From positions 1-49,055 of the forward strand of contig JANQZX010000012.1 of the NCBI GenBank assembly GCA_030728245.1: a DNA stretch of 49,055 nucleotides, in the 5' to 3' direction. Below are positions 1 through 8,026 of the stretch, piece by piece. A program made the position numbers and the translations under genes. The notes below the pieces were generated by a model. The model worked only from the letters and a program-made list of their open reading frames with translations, did no database searches and was not told where the DNA came from. How positions within the stretch are numbered: position 1 is the first letter of the stretch; each line of letters begins with the position of its first letter. Origin of the DNA: Saprospiraceae bacterium (GTDB lineage Bacteria > Bacteroidota > Bacteroidia > Chitinophagales > Saprospiraceae).

Positions 1-6
1 ATAAAC

Positions 7-726
7 CTACCCAGGCATAGTTGGTCTGACCTCTATTTTGCTTGGCAGGGTTCTATGTGGCATTAACAGTAAATCGACGACCATTTGGCCCATGTCTTCT
101 GGTTGAATTTTCCAATGATCAGCGTCATTGGGCGTATGATTGTTAAAATAGGTGCTAACGGATCCTGGCATAATCGTAGTGGTTTTTATACCATGTTTTC
201 TCACGTCGAGCATGACGGCTTGAGTGAAACCAACCAATCCAAACTTACTGGCATTATAGGCGGCACCTGCGGCAAAAAAATTGGTGCCGGCAAGACTTGC
301 TATGGTAATTAAATATCCCTTACTTGCTTTTAAAGGATCTAAGGAAGCTTTAACGGTATTGAAAACACCTGTTAAATTAATATCTATCGTTTCGTGCCAT
401 TGTTCTGGTGTCAAAAGGCTGATATCGGCAAAATGTCCGACACCTGCATTGGCAATCACCACATCCAGTTGCTTCCATTTATCCATAATCTGTTGAACCG
501 CTGTTTGTTGGTCGGACAAAGAACGAACGTCACAAACAATACCCAGGGCGGCGTTATCTCTTATAGCGTTCAATTTCTTTTCAGCTGCCTGCACGTCTGC
601 TTCATTTCTGCCGGTGATACAAACAAACATACCAGCTTCAACCATTGCTTCGGCAACACCTAAACCAATGCCTTTATTTCCACCGGTAATAAAGGCAACT
701 TTCCCATTTAATTTTTCCATATTCAT
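7..726 (-). CDS. SDR family NAD(P)-dependent oxidoreductase
   Basis: A 239-residue classical short-chain dehydrogenase/reductase, the usual length for the family. The cofactor motif TGGNKGIG is at residues 14-21, NAG at 93-95, the structural Asn at 117, and the catalytic set Ser144, Tyr157 and Lys161 (YNASK) is complete, so it should be an active soluble NAD(P)(H) oxidoreductase. The substrate cannot be read from sequence. The start is ATG at 726 with AGGAT a few bases upstream; an in-frame ATG at 720 is an alternative. It lies 12 bp downstream of the dicarboxylate carrier gene and is probably cotranscribed with it, which hints at a hydroxy- or keto-acid substrate (inference only). Confidence 0.9.
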   Translation of the reverse strand: MNMEKLNGKVAFITGGNKGIGLGVAEAMVEAGMFVCITGRNEADVQAAEKKLNAIRDNAALGIVCDVRSLSDQQTAVQQIMDKWKQLDVVIANAGVGHFADISLLTPEQWHETIDINLTGVFNTVKASLDPLKASKGYLITIASLAGTNFFAAGAAYNASKFGLVGFTQAVMLDVRKHGIKTTTIMPGSVSTYFNNHTPNDADHWKIQPEDMGQMVVDLLLMPHRTLPSKIEVRPTMPG

Positions 727-738
727 CTTTTTATATCC

Positions 739-2160
739 TTATTTTAAGGCAAAACTACTTGCCCATTCAATCCATGGCGTGGCTAGTAAAAATATGGTAA
801 GATTGGCCAGAGTGACAATAGCACCCTGTTGATAAACCTCTTTAGGTGTTATATAACCACTTCCTACGAAAAATACATTACAAGAAGAACCCTGAGGTGC
901 CAAGGCGGCAAAATAATTAGTAGCAAAAGAGAGGCTGAAAGCCATTAAGGCTACTGGCACACCCGCTGCAAAAGCAACCTCGAGAAACACACCATATAAT
1001 GCAAGCATGTGAGCCGTCTGACTTACGAACAAATAATGAATAAGTACGTAAAGGACGGTCAATAACACGTACACTTGAAAAGTAGATAAGGTTGTAATTT
1101 GTCCTGATATTTTTTGTCCGATAATACCCATAAAACCCATGGCGTTTAATGAACTACTCATCATATATAGTATAGCAAACCAAATAAATGTCTCTAATGC
1201 TTCTCCTCCTTCTTTTCTTAAAATGGTTAAAGGGAACACATTTGAAATGATAAGGACAGCCAACCCTGCCAAACAGACAATGGCCAGATTCAATCCTAGG
1301 GGTGTGGCTAATACCCATCCAAGAACCATAAATATAAAGGTAACGGCTGTTATCCATTCTTTTCTACCCATTGGACCCATTTCCTTCAACATGACATCGG
1401 CGGCTACTGGAGCCTCTGGCGTTAATTTAGCTTCTGGTGGAAATGTTTTGTAAAGTAACCAGGGCAAAAAAACCAAAGCGACTAAACAGGGTAATGAACT
1501 GACTAACAACCAGTTTGAAAAATCCATAACTACATTATATTTTGCGGCCAAACCGGCACCGATAGGATTTGCTGCCATGGCAGTAAACCACAGTGCCGAC
1601 GAAATAGTCAAACTGGTAATAGAAACCATCATCAGATAAGCTCCTGTTTTCTTGCGGGTTCCCTTTTCAACATTTGACCCTGTGTCCATGGCCAATGATA
1701 AAACGATAGGATACAAAACGCCCGACCTCGCGGTATTACTTGGTATGGCAGGGCCGATTAACACATCCGTCATCGTTATACAATAGCCCAGCTTTAAGGT
1801 GGAATGACCAAATTGCCTGATAAAAATGAGGGCAATCCTTTTGCCCAGTCCAGAATGTATGATCGCTTTTGCCACCAAAAAAGAAGAGAGAATTAAAATC
1901 ATGAAGCTTTCCGAAAAGCCTGAAAATGCCTTTTCCGGAGAAAGTATTCCTGAGCTGACCGCAATAACCATAGCTATGATAGAGGCCAAAAAAATAGATA
2001 ACACTTGGGTAAGCACAGCGAATATGGCGCATAAAAACAGCAGAAAAAGCCGCCAGGAGGGTTGCGAAAATTCCCAGGGAGGGGTTAAAAACCATGCCCA
2101 GAGTCCAAAAATAAGAATGCCCGCCGAGAGCAAAATTTTGGTAGTGTTCGCTATTTTCAT
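739..2160 (-). CDS. DASS/SLC13-family anion:sodium symporter (dicarboxylate carrier type)
   Basis: A 473-residue polytopic inner-membrane protein with roughly a dozen hydrophobic segments. Two inverted-repeat signature loops of the divalent anion:sodium symporter family are visible: SNTARSGVLYPI near residue 145 and SQTAHMLALYG near residue 385. The Ser-Asn/Gln-Thr triplets normally contribute to sodium and carboxylate binding. The TARSG form resembles the plastid 2-oxoglutarate/malate translocator and bacterial CitT-like branch, so uptake or exchange of C4/C5 dicarboxylates is the likely role; the exact substrate is open. It is the first gene of a two-gene minus-strand unit with the SDR gene. 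Confidence 0.88.
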   Translation of the reverse strand: MKIANTTKILLSAGILIFGLWAWFLTPPWEFSQPSWRLFLLFLCAIFAVLTQVLSIFLASIIAMVIAVSSGILSPEKAFSGFSESFMILILSSFLVAKAIIHSGLGKRIALIFIRQFGHSTLKLGYCITMTDVLIGPAIPSNTARSGVLYPIVLSLAMDTGSNVEKGTRKKTGAYLMMVSITSLTISSALWFTAMAANPIGAGLAAKYNVVMDFSNWLLVSSLPCLVALVFLPWLLYKTFPPEAKLTPEAPVAADVMLKEMGPMGRKEWITAVTFIFMVLGWVLATPLGLNLAIVCLAGLAVLIISNVFPLTILRKEGGEALETFIWFAILYMMSSSLNAMGFMGIIGQKISGQITTLSTFQVYVLLTVLYVLIHYLFVSQTAHMLALYGVFLEVAFAAGVPVALMAFSLSFATNYFAALAPQGSSCNVFFVGSGYITPKEVYQQGAIVTLANLTIFLLATPWIEWASSFALK

Positions 2161-2262
2161 CTTTTAAGTTATTACAATGACTGTATTAATATACAAATTT
2201 CTAAAAATAGTGCTTTTATAGTAACTTGTATATGCTTTCACCTGTTAGAAATAAAAGAAAAT

Positions 2263-3300
2263 ATGCTTATGAAAAATAGAATACTCTTATTTGCTTTCAC
2301 ATTGTTATGGAATGTATTAGTTGCTCAAACCAATCCAGTAGATTCAACCGTCAGTGTTAAAATTGAGAAATTCAATGGTACAACCTATTTGGGGAAAATT
2401 ATTTCTGATGATGGCAGAGAGATATTATTGGAAACATCTAATATTGGTAGAATATATATTCCAAAAAATGAGATAAAAACGATGTCCAGTGAAAAAACCC
2501 ATGAACTGAATATCCCGGGTAAACCGGCAGAATATTTTGCCTTTAACACCCGATATGCCTTTACCAATAATGCGTTGCCCATAAAGAAAGGTGACCATTA
2601 TGCGTCCATTTCATGGTATGGCCCCGAAGTACATTTTGCCGTTTCTAAAGGATTATCAGTAGGTGTCATGTCCACCTGGCTTGCTGTACCCGTGGTTCTT
2701 GCCATTAAATATACCCTGCCGTCAAAAAATGAAAAATTACATTTTTCTATCGGTTCATTGTTGGGAAGTAGCAGCTACGCCAATAATTTTAAAGGTTTTG
2801 GCGGACTACAATGGGGAACCGTAACGTATGGAAATACGATAAATAATCTATCCTTTTCTTTGGGCTATGGCTATATAAAAGTAGGTGACATGAGCAGTGT
2901 CGCTGTTCCGGGAACTTATGTGTCCCCGAATTACCCCATGTACAACAACGAAGAAAATCCTCTCAGGGCTTCGCCTATCTTTTCTTTCGCTGGGATTGTA
3001 AAGGTCAGTAAAAAGGCATCTTTATTTTTCGATTCCATGATTTCCATCAGTAAACAGGAAAAAACCTTTACCGCTTATGAGGGAGGTTTTGACCCCCAAA
3101 CCGGCAAAGAAAGCCCGTTTATTACTAAAGTAACGAGGGAAAATTTATGGACTTCTGCCTTTATACTAATGCCTGGAATGCGTTTTAAAATAAAAGAAAC
3201 ACAGTCGTTTCAAGTTTCTTTAGCGGGAATAAGTGTATTGGATAAAAATGAATCATCGTCATTTCCATTTCCACTGCTACATTGGTATTTTAAATTTTAG
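2263..3300 (+). CDS. Secreted/outer-membrane barrel-like protein of unknown function
   Basis: A 345-residue protein with an N-terminal signal peptide (hydrophobic to about residue 21, VAQ before the mature end). Residues about 30-70 form a short beta-rich segment (GTTYLGKIISDDGREILLET) of the kind often found at the N-terminus of Bacteroidota outer-membrane proteins. The rest is rich in Gly, aromatic residues and alternating hydrophobics, and it ends in FPFPLLHWYFKF with a terminal Phe, as in outer-membrane barrels. I do not recognise a named family. Two ATGs (2263, 2269) are possible. It is divergent from the DASS operon and no partner gene is evident. Confidence 0.75.
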   Translation: MLMKNRILLFAFTLLWNVLVAQTNPVDSTVSVKIEKFNGTTYLGKIISDDGREILLETSNIGRIYIPKNEIKTMSSEKTHELNIPGKPAEYFAFNTRYAFTNNALPIKKGDHYASISWYGPEVHFAVSKGLSVGVMSTWLAVPVVLAIKYTLPSKNEKLHFSIGSLLGSSSYANNFKGFGGLQWGTVTYGNTINNLSFSLGYGYIKVGDMSSVAVPGTYVSPNYPMYNNEENPLRASPIFSFAGIVKVSKKASLFFDSMISISKQEKTFTAYEGGFDPQTGKESPFITKVTRENLWTSAFILMPGMRFKIKETQSFQVSLAGISVLDKNESSSFPFPLLHWYFKF

Positions 3301-3338
3301 AAAAAAAAATGCCGGCTCTACCCCCCAGTGGAACCGGC
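3301..3338 (-). terminator. Rho-independent terminator of a minus-strand transcript
   Basis: Read on the minus strand, a GC-rich hairpin (stem GCCGGTTC with GAGCCGGC, extended by two further pairs after one mismatch; G-rich loop) is followed at once by nine T. On the plus strand it is followed by A, so it does not serve the upstream plus-strand gene ending at 3300. No minus-strand coding sequence lies upstream before htpG, so it must end a non-coding transcript. Confidence 0.85.
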
Positions 3339-3566
3339 AAAAAAAATCCATTCAGGTTTATTCTTAAAGTTATTCTTTTTAAAAAGTCGGTGGGCATCGG
3401 ACCAATGCGTCCCCCCAAAGATGATCTTGAGCCCACCTAAAAAAGTAATTCTTACCCCTGTAATTATCAGGAGAATCATAAAAGTCCAAAATGGGACTCA
3501 TACTAAAATAAAGTGGTATGTAGATATGGCTCAAAGACTCACCGCTTGAAAAGCGCAAGTAGTTTC
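3303..3566 (-). ncRNA. Candidate structured small RNA, about 260 nt
   Basis: This gene-free interval carries, on the minus strand, a promoter (3569-3600), a series of helices and a terminator. Visible helices in order: CGCTT/AAGCG, CATAC/GTATG, AGTCC/GGACT, then ATTCT+CCTG paired with CAGG+AGAAT, then GGTGGGC/GCCCACC with an inner GGAC/GTCC hairpin, then the terminator. A longer-range helix TTGAGCC/GGCTCAA (plus-strand 3528-3534 with 3427-3433) encloses three of them. I looked for conserved blocks of RNase P RNA, tmRNA and SRP RNA and saw none. A 6S-type RNA (Bacteroidota have a divergent 6S class) is a reasonable guess from length and hairpin content but is not shown. A 73-codon plus-strand reading frame over the same bases looks spurious. 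Confidence 0.6.
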
Positions 3567-3568
3567 CG

Positions 3569-3600
3569 TAAATATAATATCTTGTGTAATAGCTCTCAAA
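3569..3600 (-). promoter_or_regulatory. Bacteroidota-type promoter for the minus-strand RNA
   Basis: On the minus strand TTTG (3600-3597) is followed after exactly 20 nt by TATATTTA (3576-3569), close to the Bacteroidota consensus TTTG / TAnnTTTG. The predicted start is about 3562-3567, at GGAAAC. Together with the terminator at 3301-3338 this defines a transcription unit. Confidence 0.55.
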
Positions 3601-3671
3601 AAATAAAAACCAAAACTACATTAAATTTTCATAAAAACAAAAATATAAATAAAAATAAATACTGTCAGGAA

Positions 3672-3726
3672 TGGCCTATTGCTTGACAAAATGGCAGATT
3701 AATCAATGTGGCATATTGTTTGACAA
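3672..3726 (+). promoter_or_regulatory. Tandem -24/-12-like boxes upstream of htpG
   Basis: Two 18-bp sequences, TGGCCTATTGCTTGACAA (3672-3689) and TGGCATATTGTTTGACAA (3709-3726), match at 16 of 18 positions and are spaced 37 bp apart. Each has GG, ten bases, then GA, which is the spacing of a sigma-54 promoter (TGGCAC-N5-TTGCA) with A in place of C at -12. A weaker third TGGCA lies between them at 3692. The second box would start transcription near 3735, 17 nt before the htpG ATG. They could instead be operators of a heat-shock regulator. Confidence 0.45.
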
Positions 3727-3751
3727 GGTAAATTAACCAAAAAATTTTATT

Positions 3752-5617
3752 ATGCAACGCGGTAATATATCTGTACAGACGGAAAATATTTTTCCAATTA
3801 TCAAAAAATTTCTCTATTCCGACCAGGAAATTTTTCTACGGGAATTAATTTCAAATGGTGTAGATGCCACTACAAAATTACAAACGTTAAGTAGAAGGGG
3901 AGAACTGAATAGTGACACGGGTGAAGTAACCATTGACATTATTCTTGATGAGGAAAAAAATACATTAACCATCCGCGACCGGGGTATCGGTATGACGGAG
4001 GAGGAAGTAATGAAATATTTGAATCAGGTGGCTTTCTCCAGTGCTCAGGAATTTATTGACAAATACAAAGATGATGCAAGCATCATTGGTCACTTCGGAT
4101 TAGGTTTTTATTCTGCCTTTATGGTGGCAACTAAAGTAGAAGTGGACACATTATCATGGAAAGAAGGTTCTACCGCCGTTTTATGGTCCTGCGATGGTAG
4201 TCCGGAATATACGCTTTCTGAAGGGTCAAGAAAAGAAAGAGGTACCGATATTATCCTTCATATTGGCGATGACAGCAAAGAATATCTGGAGAAAAAGAGA
4301 ATAGATGAATTGCTTGAAAAATACTGTAAATTCCTGCCTATTCCCATTCGTTTTGGTAAAAAGGATGAATCCAAAACAGAAGGAGAAGGGGAAGATGCTA
4401 AAACTGAAACCATACAGGTTGACAATTTTATCAACAACACCCAACCTATCTGGAAAAAATTACCAGCAGATTTAAGCGACGAAGATTATCGCAGTTTTTA
4501 TAGGGAACTCTATCCTATGAGTTACGAAACACCTCTGTTTTGGATTCATTTGAACATAGATTTTCCATTCAACCTTACCGGCGTTTTATATTTCCCTCAT
4601 TTGGGTAATAATATAGAAATACAGCGCAATAAAATACAGCTTTATTCCAACCAGGTTTATGTAACAGATAATGTAAAGGAAATCGTACCGGAGTTTCTTA
4701 CCTTACTTCACGGGGTCATTGATTCACCTGACATTCCGCTAAACGTTTCAAGAAGCTATTTACAAGCTGACAGTAATGTGAAAAAAATAACTGGTTACAT
4801 TACCAGAAAAGTGGCTGACAAACTTTCAGAATTATTCCAAAGCGAAAGAGATAATTATGAAAGCAAATGGAATGATCTTAGCATATTTGTTAAATATGGT
4901 ATGATCTCTGATGAGAAATTTTACGAAAAAGCAACGACTTTCGCCCTTTTCAAAACACTGGAGGGTAAATACAAGACCATTGACGAATATATTGATAGTG
5001 TGAAAGCACTTCAAACAGACAAGCATAATAAGATTATTCTTATCTATTCAAATGACAAGGAAGCGCAATATGTTCAAATTCAGTCTGCAAAAAACAATGG
5101 TTTCGACGTACTTGTTATGGATCAGGTTATTGACGCTCATTTTATGCAGCAACTTGAGTATAAGCAAGGAACGGTTACTTTTGTCCGCGTAGATTCTGAT
5201 ACAACAGATAATCTGGTTCAAAAAGAGGAAAAGAAAGAATCTGTTCTGTCAGAAGATCAGGAAAAACAGATTAAAGAATGGTTTACTGCCAATTTAAATG
5301 ATCCGATGTCAACCCTGGTGACCAAAGCACTTAATCCGGAAGATTTGCCTGTTCAGATTACCAGACCAGAGTTCATGAGAAGAATGAAAGAGATGCAGAT
5401 GATGCAAGGTATGAAAATGGATGGCTTTCCCGATTCTATCAACGTGGTCGTTAACACGAATCATAAAATTATAAACGAGCAGATATTAAATCAATCGGAT
5501 GAATCGGCCAGAAATGAAACGATGAAGTACCTCATTCAAATTGCAAAACTCCAGGCTGGCATGTTGACAGGTGCCGAGTTGAATGCTTTTGTGAATAAGA
5601 GTATAGATAATATTTAA
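3752..5617 (+). CDS. htpG: Molecular chaperone HtpG (bacterial Hsp90)
   Basis: A 621-residue Hsp90 homologue, full length (E. coli HtpG is about 624). The N-terminal GHKL ATPase domain shows ELISNGVDA (Glu31, Asn35, Asp38), DRGIGM at 76-81 and the lid/glycine motif GHFGLGFYSAF from 113. A charged linker rich in Glu/Asp follows near residues 208-222, then the middle domain with the client/ATP-contact segment NVSRSYLQAD, and the C-terminal dimerisation region from about 510. It is a cytosolic ATP-dependent chaperone for stress-damaged proteins. It is a single-gene unit with two unusual tandem promoter-like boxes upstream and a strong terminator downstream. Confidence 0.97.
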   Translation: MQRGNISVQTENIFPIIKKFLYSDQEIFLRELISNGVDATTKLQTLSRRGELNSDTGEVTIDIILDEEKNTLTIRDRGIGMTEEEVMKYLNQVAFSSAQEFIDKYKDDASIIGHFGLGFYSAFMVATKVEVDTLSWKEGSTAVLWSCDGSPEYTLSEGSRKERGTDIILHIGDDSKEYLEKKRIDELLEKYCKFLPIPIRFGKKDESKTEGEGEDAKTETIQVDNFINNTQPIWKKLPADLSDEDYRSFYRELYPMSYETPLFWIHLNIDFPFNLTGVLYFPHLGNNIEIQRNKIQLYSNQVYVTDNVKEIVPEFLTLLHGVIDSPDIPLNVSRSYLQADSNVKKITGYITRKVADKLSELFQSERDNYESKWNDLSIFVKYGMISDEKFYEKATTFALFKTLEGKYKTIDEYIDSVKALQTDKHNKIILIYSNDKEAQYVQIQSAKNNGFDVLVMDQVIDAHFMQQLEYKQGTVTFVRVDSDTTDNLVQKEEKKESVLSEDQEKQIKEWFTANLNDPMSTLVTKALNPEDLPVQITRPEFMRRMKEMQMMQGMKMDGFPDSINVVVNTNHKIINEQILNQSDESARNETMKYLIQIAKLQAGMLTGAELNAFVNKSIDNI

Positions 5618-5631
5618 TATTTCTTACATTA

Positions 5632-5669
5632 AAAAAGCCGTTGTCTTATGTTTAGGACAACGGCTTTTT
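5632..5669. terminator. Bidirectional Rho-independent terminator
   Basis: A perfect 9-bp stem GCCGTTGTC / GACAACGGC with a 10-nt loop, flanked by A5 on the left and T5 on the right, so it works in both directions. It separates convergent htpG (plus) and the DUF4837 lipoprotein gene (minus, ending at 5689). Confidence 0.9.
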
Positions 5670-5688
5670 ATTTTCACCAACTTATTTA

Positions 5689-6795
5689 TTAAGGTATTCT
5701 GGCGGTTTGAATAATATGTTCCAATTGCAACATTTTATTTCTTTTTGTCTCTCCGGGAGCATATAAGAAACCGTCTATGAGGACAATTTGATTTGTTTTA
5801 GGGTTGTGAATCAGGTAACAAATAAATGCCCCAGCCATATAATCGTTCTCTATTTCCCATATACCTCTACCCTCGAACGCATATTTACCGTTAAAATTTA
5901 AGGATTGACCATATAAAGGCAGATCGACATCGTTTACAATCATGTAAGAATTTGGCGTTCTGGTTGAAACATATTTCTTACCTAAGGTGTCTCTCATTGC
6001 TTTCAGATTTTCAACAGAAAACTGTTTGGTATCTGTGTAGTTGAAAGTAGAAATAAGCAAGTTAAAAGACGCTTTATCCGTTTCTTTTCTCAGCCAAAAG
6101 GCCTTACCATCATTAATGGCGGGCAAAAAATCATTTGGAATCTTCAAACGCACATTCATTTTAGCTTCGATATCGGCTTCCAAAGTAGTATTACGTCCTG
6201 ACTGATAAGCATTTGCACCCAATGGAACAGCGTCTTGACTTCTAACTTTTTTTACCAACGTCGGCATATTTGCCTTCAGATTTTCAACTAAACTTTCCTG
6301 AGAATCTGCCATTTGAAACATAATTAGCTGTCCTTTTGCCCAACGGTCATAGCCAACAACTACATTATTTTTTTGAGGATTGGTCAGGAATAAGTCTAAA
6401 TTTTTAGGCCCCAGTTCCTTTTTCATTAAAGAAGCCGTTGGGGATGATTCATCATTTATATTGGCTAAAATCAAATAAGATTTTAATTCCCTCTTGAGCG
6501 GAACATTTTTAAAATCAGTAGGACTAAAATACTTTAAATCTAAAATTGGCTCTGGTTGAGGTAAAATCAGATAGGCTGACGAGTAATAATATCTTATGGT
6601 ATCTCCAATCGGACCATCCCAGATTTCTTTATCTGCCACGACGACGAGGCTGGCAATTTCTCCGAAAGCATTGGGTTTCATCTTAAATTGACTAGCCCCT
6701 TCCTTTGTACATGAGTTAGAAAATAGAACGATGGTCAACCACACCAATAAAATAGAGACCTTGCTAATTGATTCACCCTTTTTAAAATACATCAT
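5689..6795 (-). CDS. DUF4837 family lipoprotein
   Basis: A 368-residue predicted lipoprotein. A hydrophobic segment at about residues 15-27 is followed by a lipobox-like FSNSC whose Cys would be lipidated. The mature part begins with a Bacteroidota-typical stretch (FGEIASLVVVADKEIWDGP) that I associate with DUF4837, a family of unknown function restricted to this phylum. Residues further on (YDRWAKGQLIMFQM, VLIDGFLYAPGE) fit that family. The start is one of two adjacent ATGs (6795, 6792). It lies 56 bp downstream of the moxR-like gene on the same strand and may be cotranscribed. The function is unknown. Confidence 0.82.
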   Translation of the reverse strand: MMYFKKGESISKVSILLVWLTIVLFSNSCTKEGASQFKMKPNAFGEIASLVVVADKEIWDGPIGDTIRYYYSSAYLILPQPEPILDLKYFSPTDFKNVPLKRELKSYLILANINDESSPTASLMKKELGPKNLDLFLTNPQKNNVVVGYDRWAKGQLIMFQMADSQESLVENLKANMPTLVKKVRSQDAVPLGANAYQSGRNTTLEADIEAKMNVRLKIPNDFLPAINDGKAFWLRKETDKASFNLLISTFNYTDTKQFSVENLKAMRDTLGKKYVSTRTPNSYMIVNDVDLPLYGQSLNFNGKYAFEGRGIWEIENDYMAGAFICYLIHNPKTNQIVLIDGFLYAPGETKRNKMLQLEHIIQTARIP

Positions 6796-6851
6796 TTAAT
6801 TTTTACCTTTTAAGATGAAAAAAAAGCCAATAAGGGTGTATCCTGCATTGG

Positions 6852-7823
6852 TTACAACAACTGATCAATAATATTTTCCTCTTTGATACCTTCCGCCTCT
6901 GCTTTATAATTTCTAACTATTCTATGACGCAACACATATTTTGCAATAGCTTGAATGTCAGATATATCTGGCGAATATTTACCCATTATAGCTGCATGGC
7001 ATTTAGCGCCAACGATAAGAAACTGTGAAGCACGTGGACCAGCACCCCAAGAAATATAATTATCCACGATAGAAGCGGCCCGTTCTGTTCCCGGTCTTGT
7101 TTTTGAAACCAAAGAAACAGCATATTCCAGCACATTATCTGTTACTGGAATTCTCCTGATGAGTTGTTGAAATTGTTGAATCTGATTCGCTGTCACAATG
7201 TTTTTTAAGCTCACATTCTGAGAACCCGTCGTATTTTTAACTACGTCGATTTCCTGTTGAAAAGTTGGATAATCTAATGGAATATTGAACATAAAACGGT
7301 CCAACTGCGCCTCAGGCAAAGGATAAGTTCCCTCTTGTTCGATAGGATTTTGAGTGGCTAAAACGAAAAATGGCTTAGGTAAAGCATGCGATACCCCACT
7401 GACTGTTACCACTTTTTCCTGCATGGCTTCCAATAATGCCGCCTGCGTTTTAGGTGGTGTTCTGTTTATCTCGTCGGCTAAAACGATATTGGCAAATAAC
7501 GGTCCCTTGTTAAATTGAAAAGTTCTATTTTCCTGTAATATTTCAGAGCCTATAATGTCAGATGGCATAAGGTCAGGGGTGAACTGTATCCTTTTAAAAT
7601 CTAAATCCAGTACGGAAGCAATAGTACTAACTAATAATGTTTTAGCTAATCCAGGAACGCCCACTAGTAAACTATGACCATTACTAAACAAAGCAATAAT
7701 AACAGCTTTAACCACTTCATCTTGCCCAACAATGACCTTACCTATTTCCTGCCTTAAATCCTGGTACTTATTTGCAAGGGCATCTACTGCTTCTACATCT
7801 GATTTAAAATTTGTTTCTGACAT
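6852..7823 (-). CDS. MoxR family AAA+ ATPase
   Basis: A 323-residue cytosolic AAA+ ATPase of the MoxR class. Walker A GVPGLAKT is at residues 55-62, Walker B VLADEINR ends near 121, sensor 1 ATQNPIEQEGTYPLPEAQLDRF follows with the Arg-finger region, and the C-terminal lid domain is present. MoxR proteins act as chaperones that help assemble metal- or VWA-domain complexes. The usual partners (DUF58, VWA and Bat genes) are absent; its only same-strand neighbour is the DUF4837 lipoprotein. AAAGGAAA lies just upstream of the ATG. Confidence 0.93.
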   Translation of the reverse strand: MSETNFKSDVEAVDALANKYQDLRQEIGKVIVGQDEVVKAVIIALFSNGHSLLVGVPGLAKTLLVSTIASVLDLDFKRIQFTPDLMPSDIIGSEILQENRTFQFNKGPLFANIVLADEINRTPPKTQAALLEAMQEKVVTVSGVSHALPKPFFVLATQNPIEQEGTYPLPEAQLDRFMFNIPLDYPTFQQEIDVVKNTTGSQNVSLKNIVTANQIQQFQQLIRRIPVTDNVLEYAVSLVSKTRPGTERAASIVDNYISWGAGPRASQFLIVGAKCHAAIMGKYSPDISDIQAIAKYVLRHRIVRNYKAEAEGIKEENIIDQLL

Positions 7824-7960
7824 TTTCCTTTTCTTTAAAATTGAGATTTGGGTTCTTTGCCCTTTCGGAGCCGAAATTTAAGCAATTCGACGCGTTTAAA
7901 ACGAAGGAATTTAATAATTTGTTTACAAAAGCTTGTTCCAATAAATTTTAATCAATACGA

Positions 7961-7995
7961 TTTTAAATTTTCGTCTGAAAAAATGATTATATTTC
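7961..7995 (+). promoter_or_regulatory. Possible promoter for the BNR-repeat gene
   Basis: TATATTTC at 7988-7995 resembles the -7 box TAnnTTTG and lies 32 bp before the ATG at 8027; T-rich stretches at 7961-7964 and 7968-7971 are weak -33 candidates with non-ideal spacing. The rest of the 203-bp divergent gap to moxR holds a near-palindrome TTTCGG-AG-CCGAAA at about 7864-7877. Confidence 0.3.
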
Positions 7996-8026
7996 TGTTA
8001 TTGATTAGCAATTAAAGGATCACCCA

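Noticed and set aside
3328-3549. Plus-strand 73-codon reading frame
   Set aside because: It lies wholly over the minus-strand RNA and its terminator, has no protein-like pattern and no promoter.
7864-7877. Near-palindrome TTTCGG-AG-CCGAAA in the moxR/BNR divergent gap
   Set aside because: Only 6-bp arms, no T-run and no second copy in the window; could be chance.
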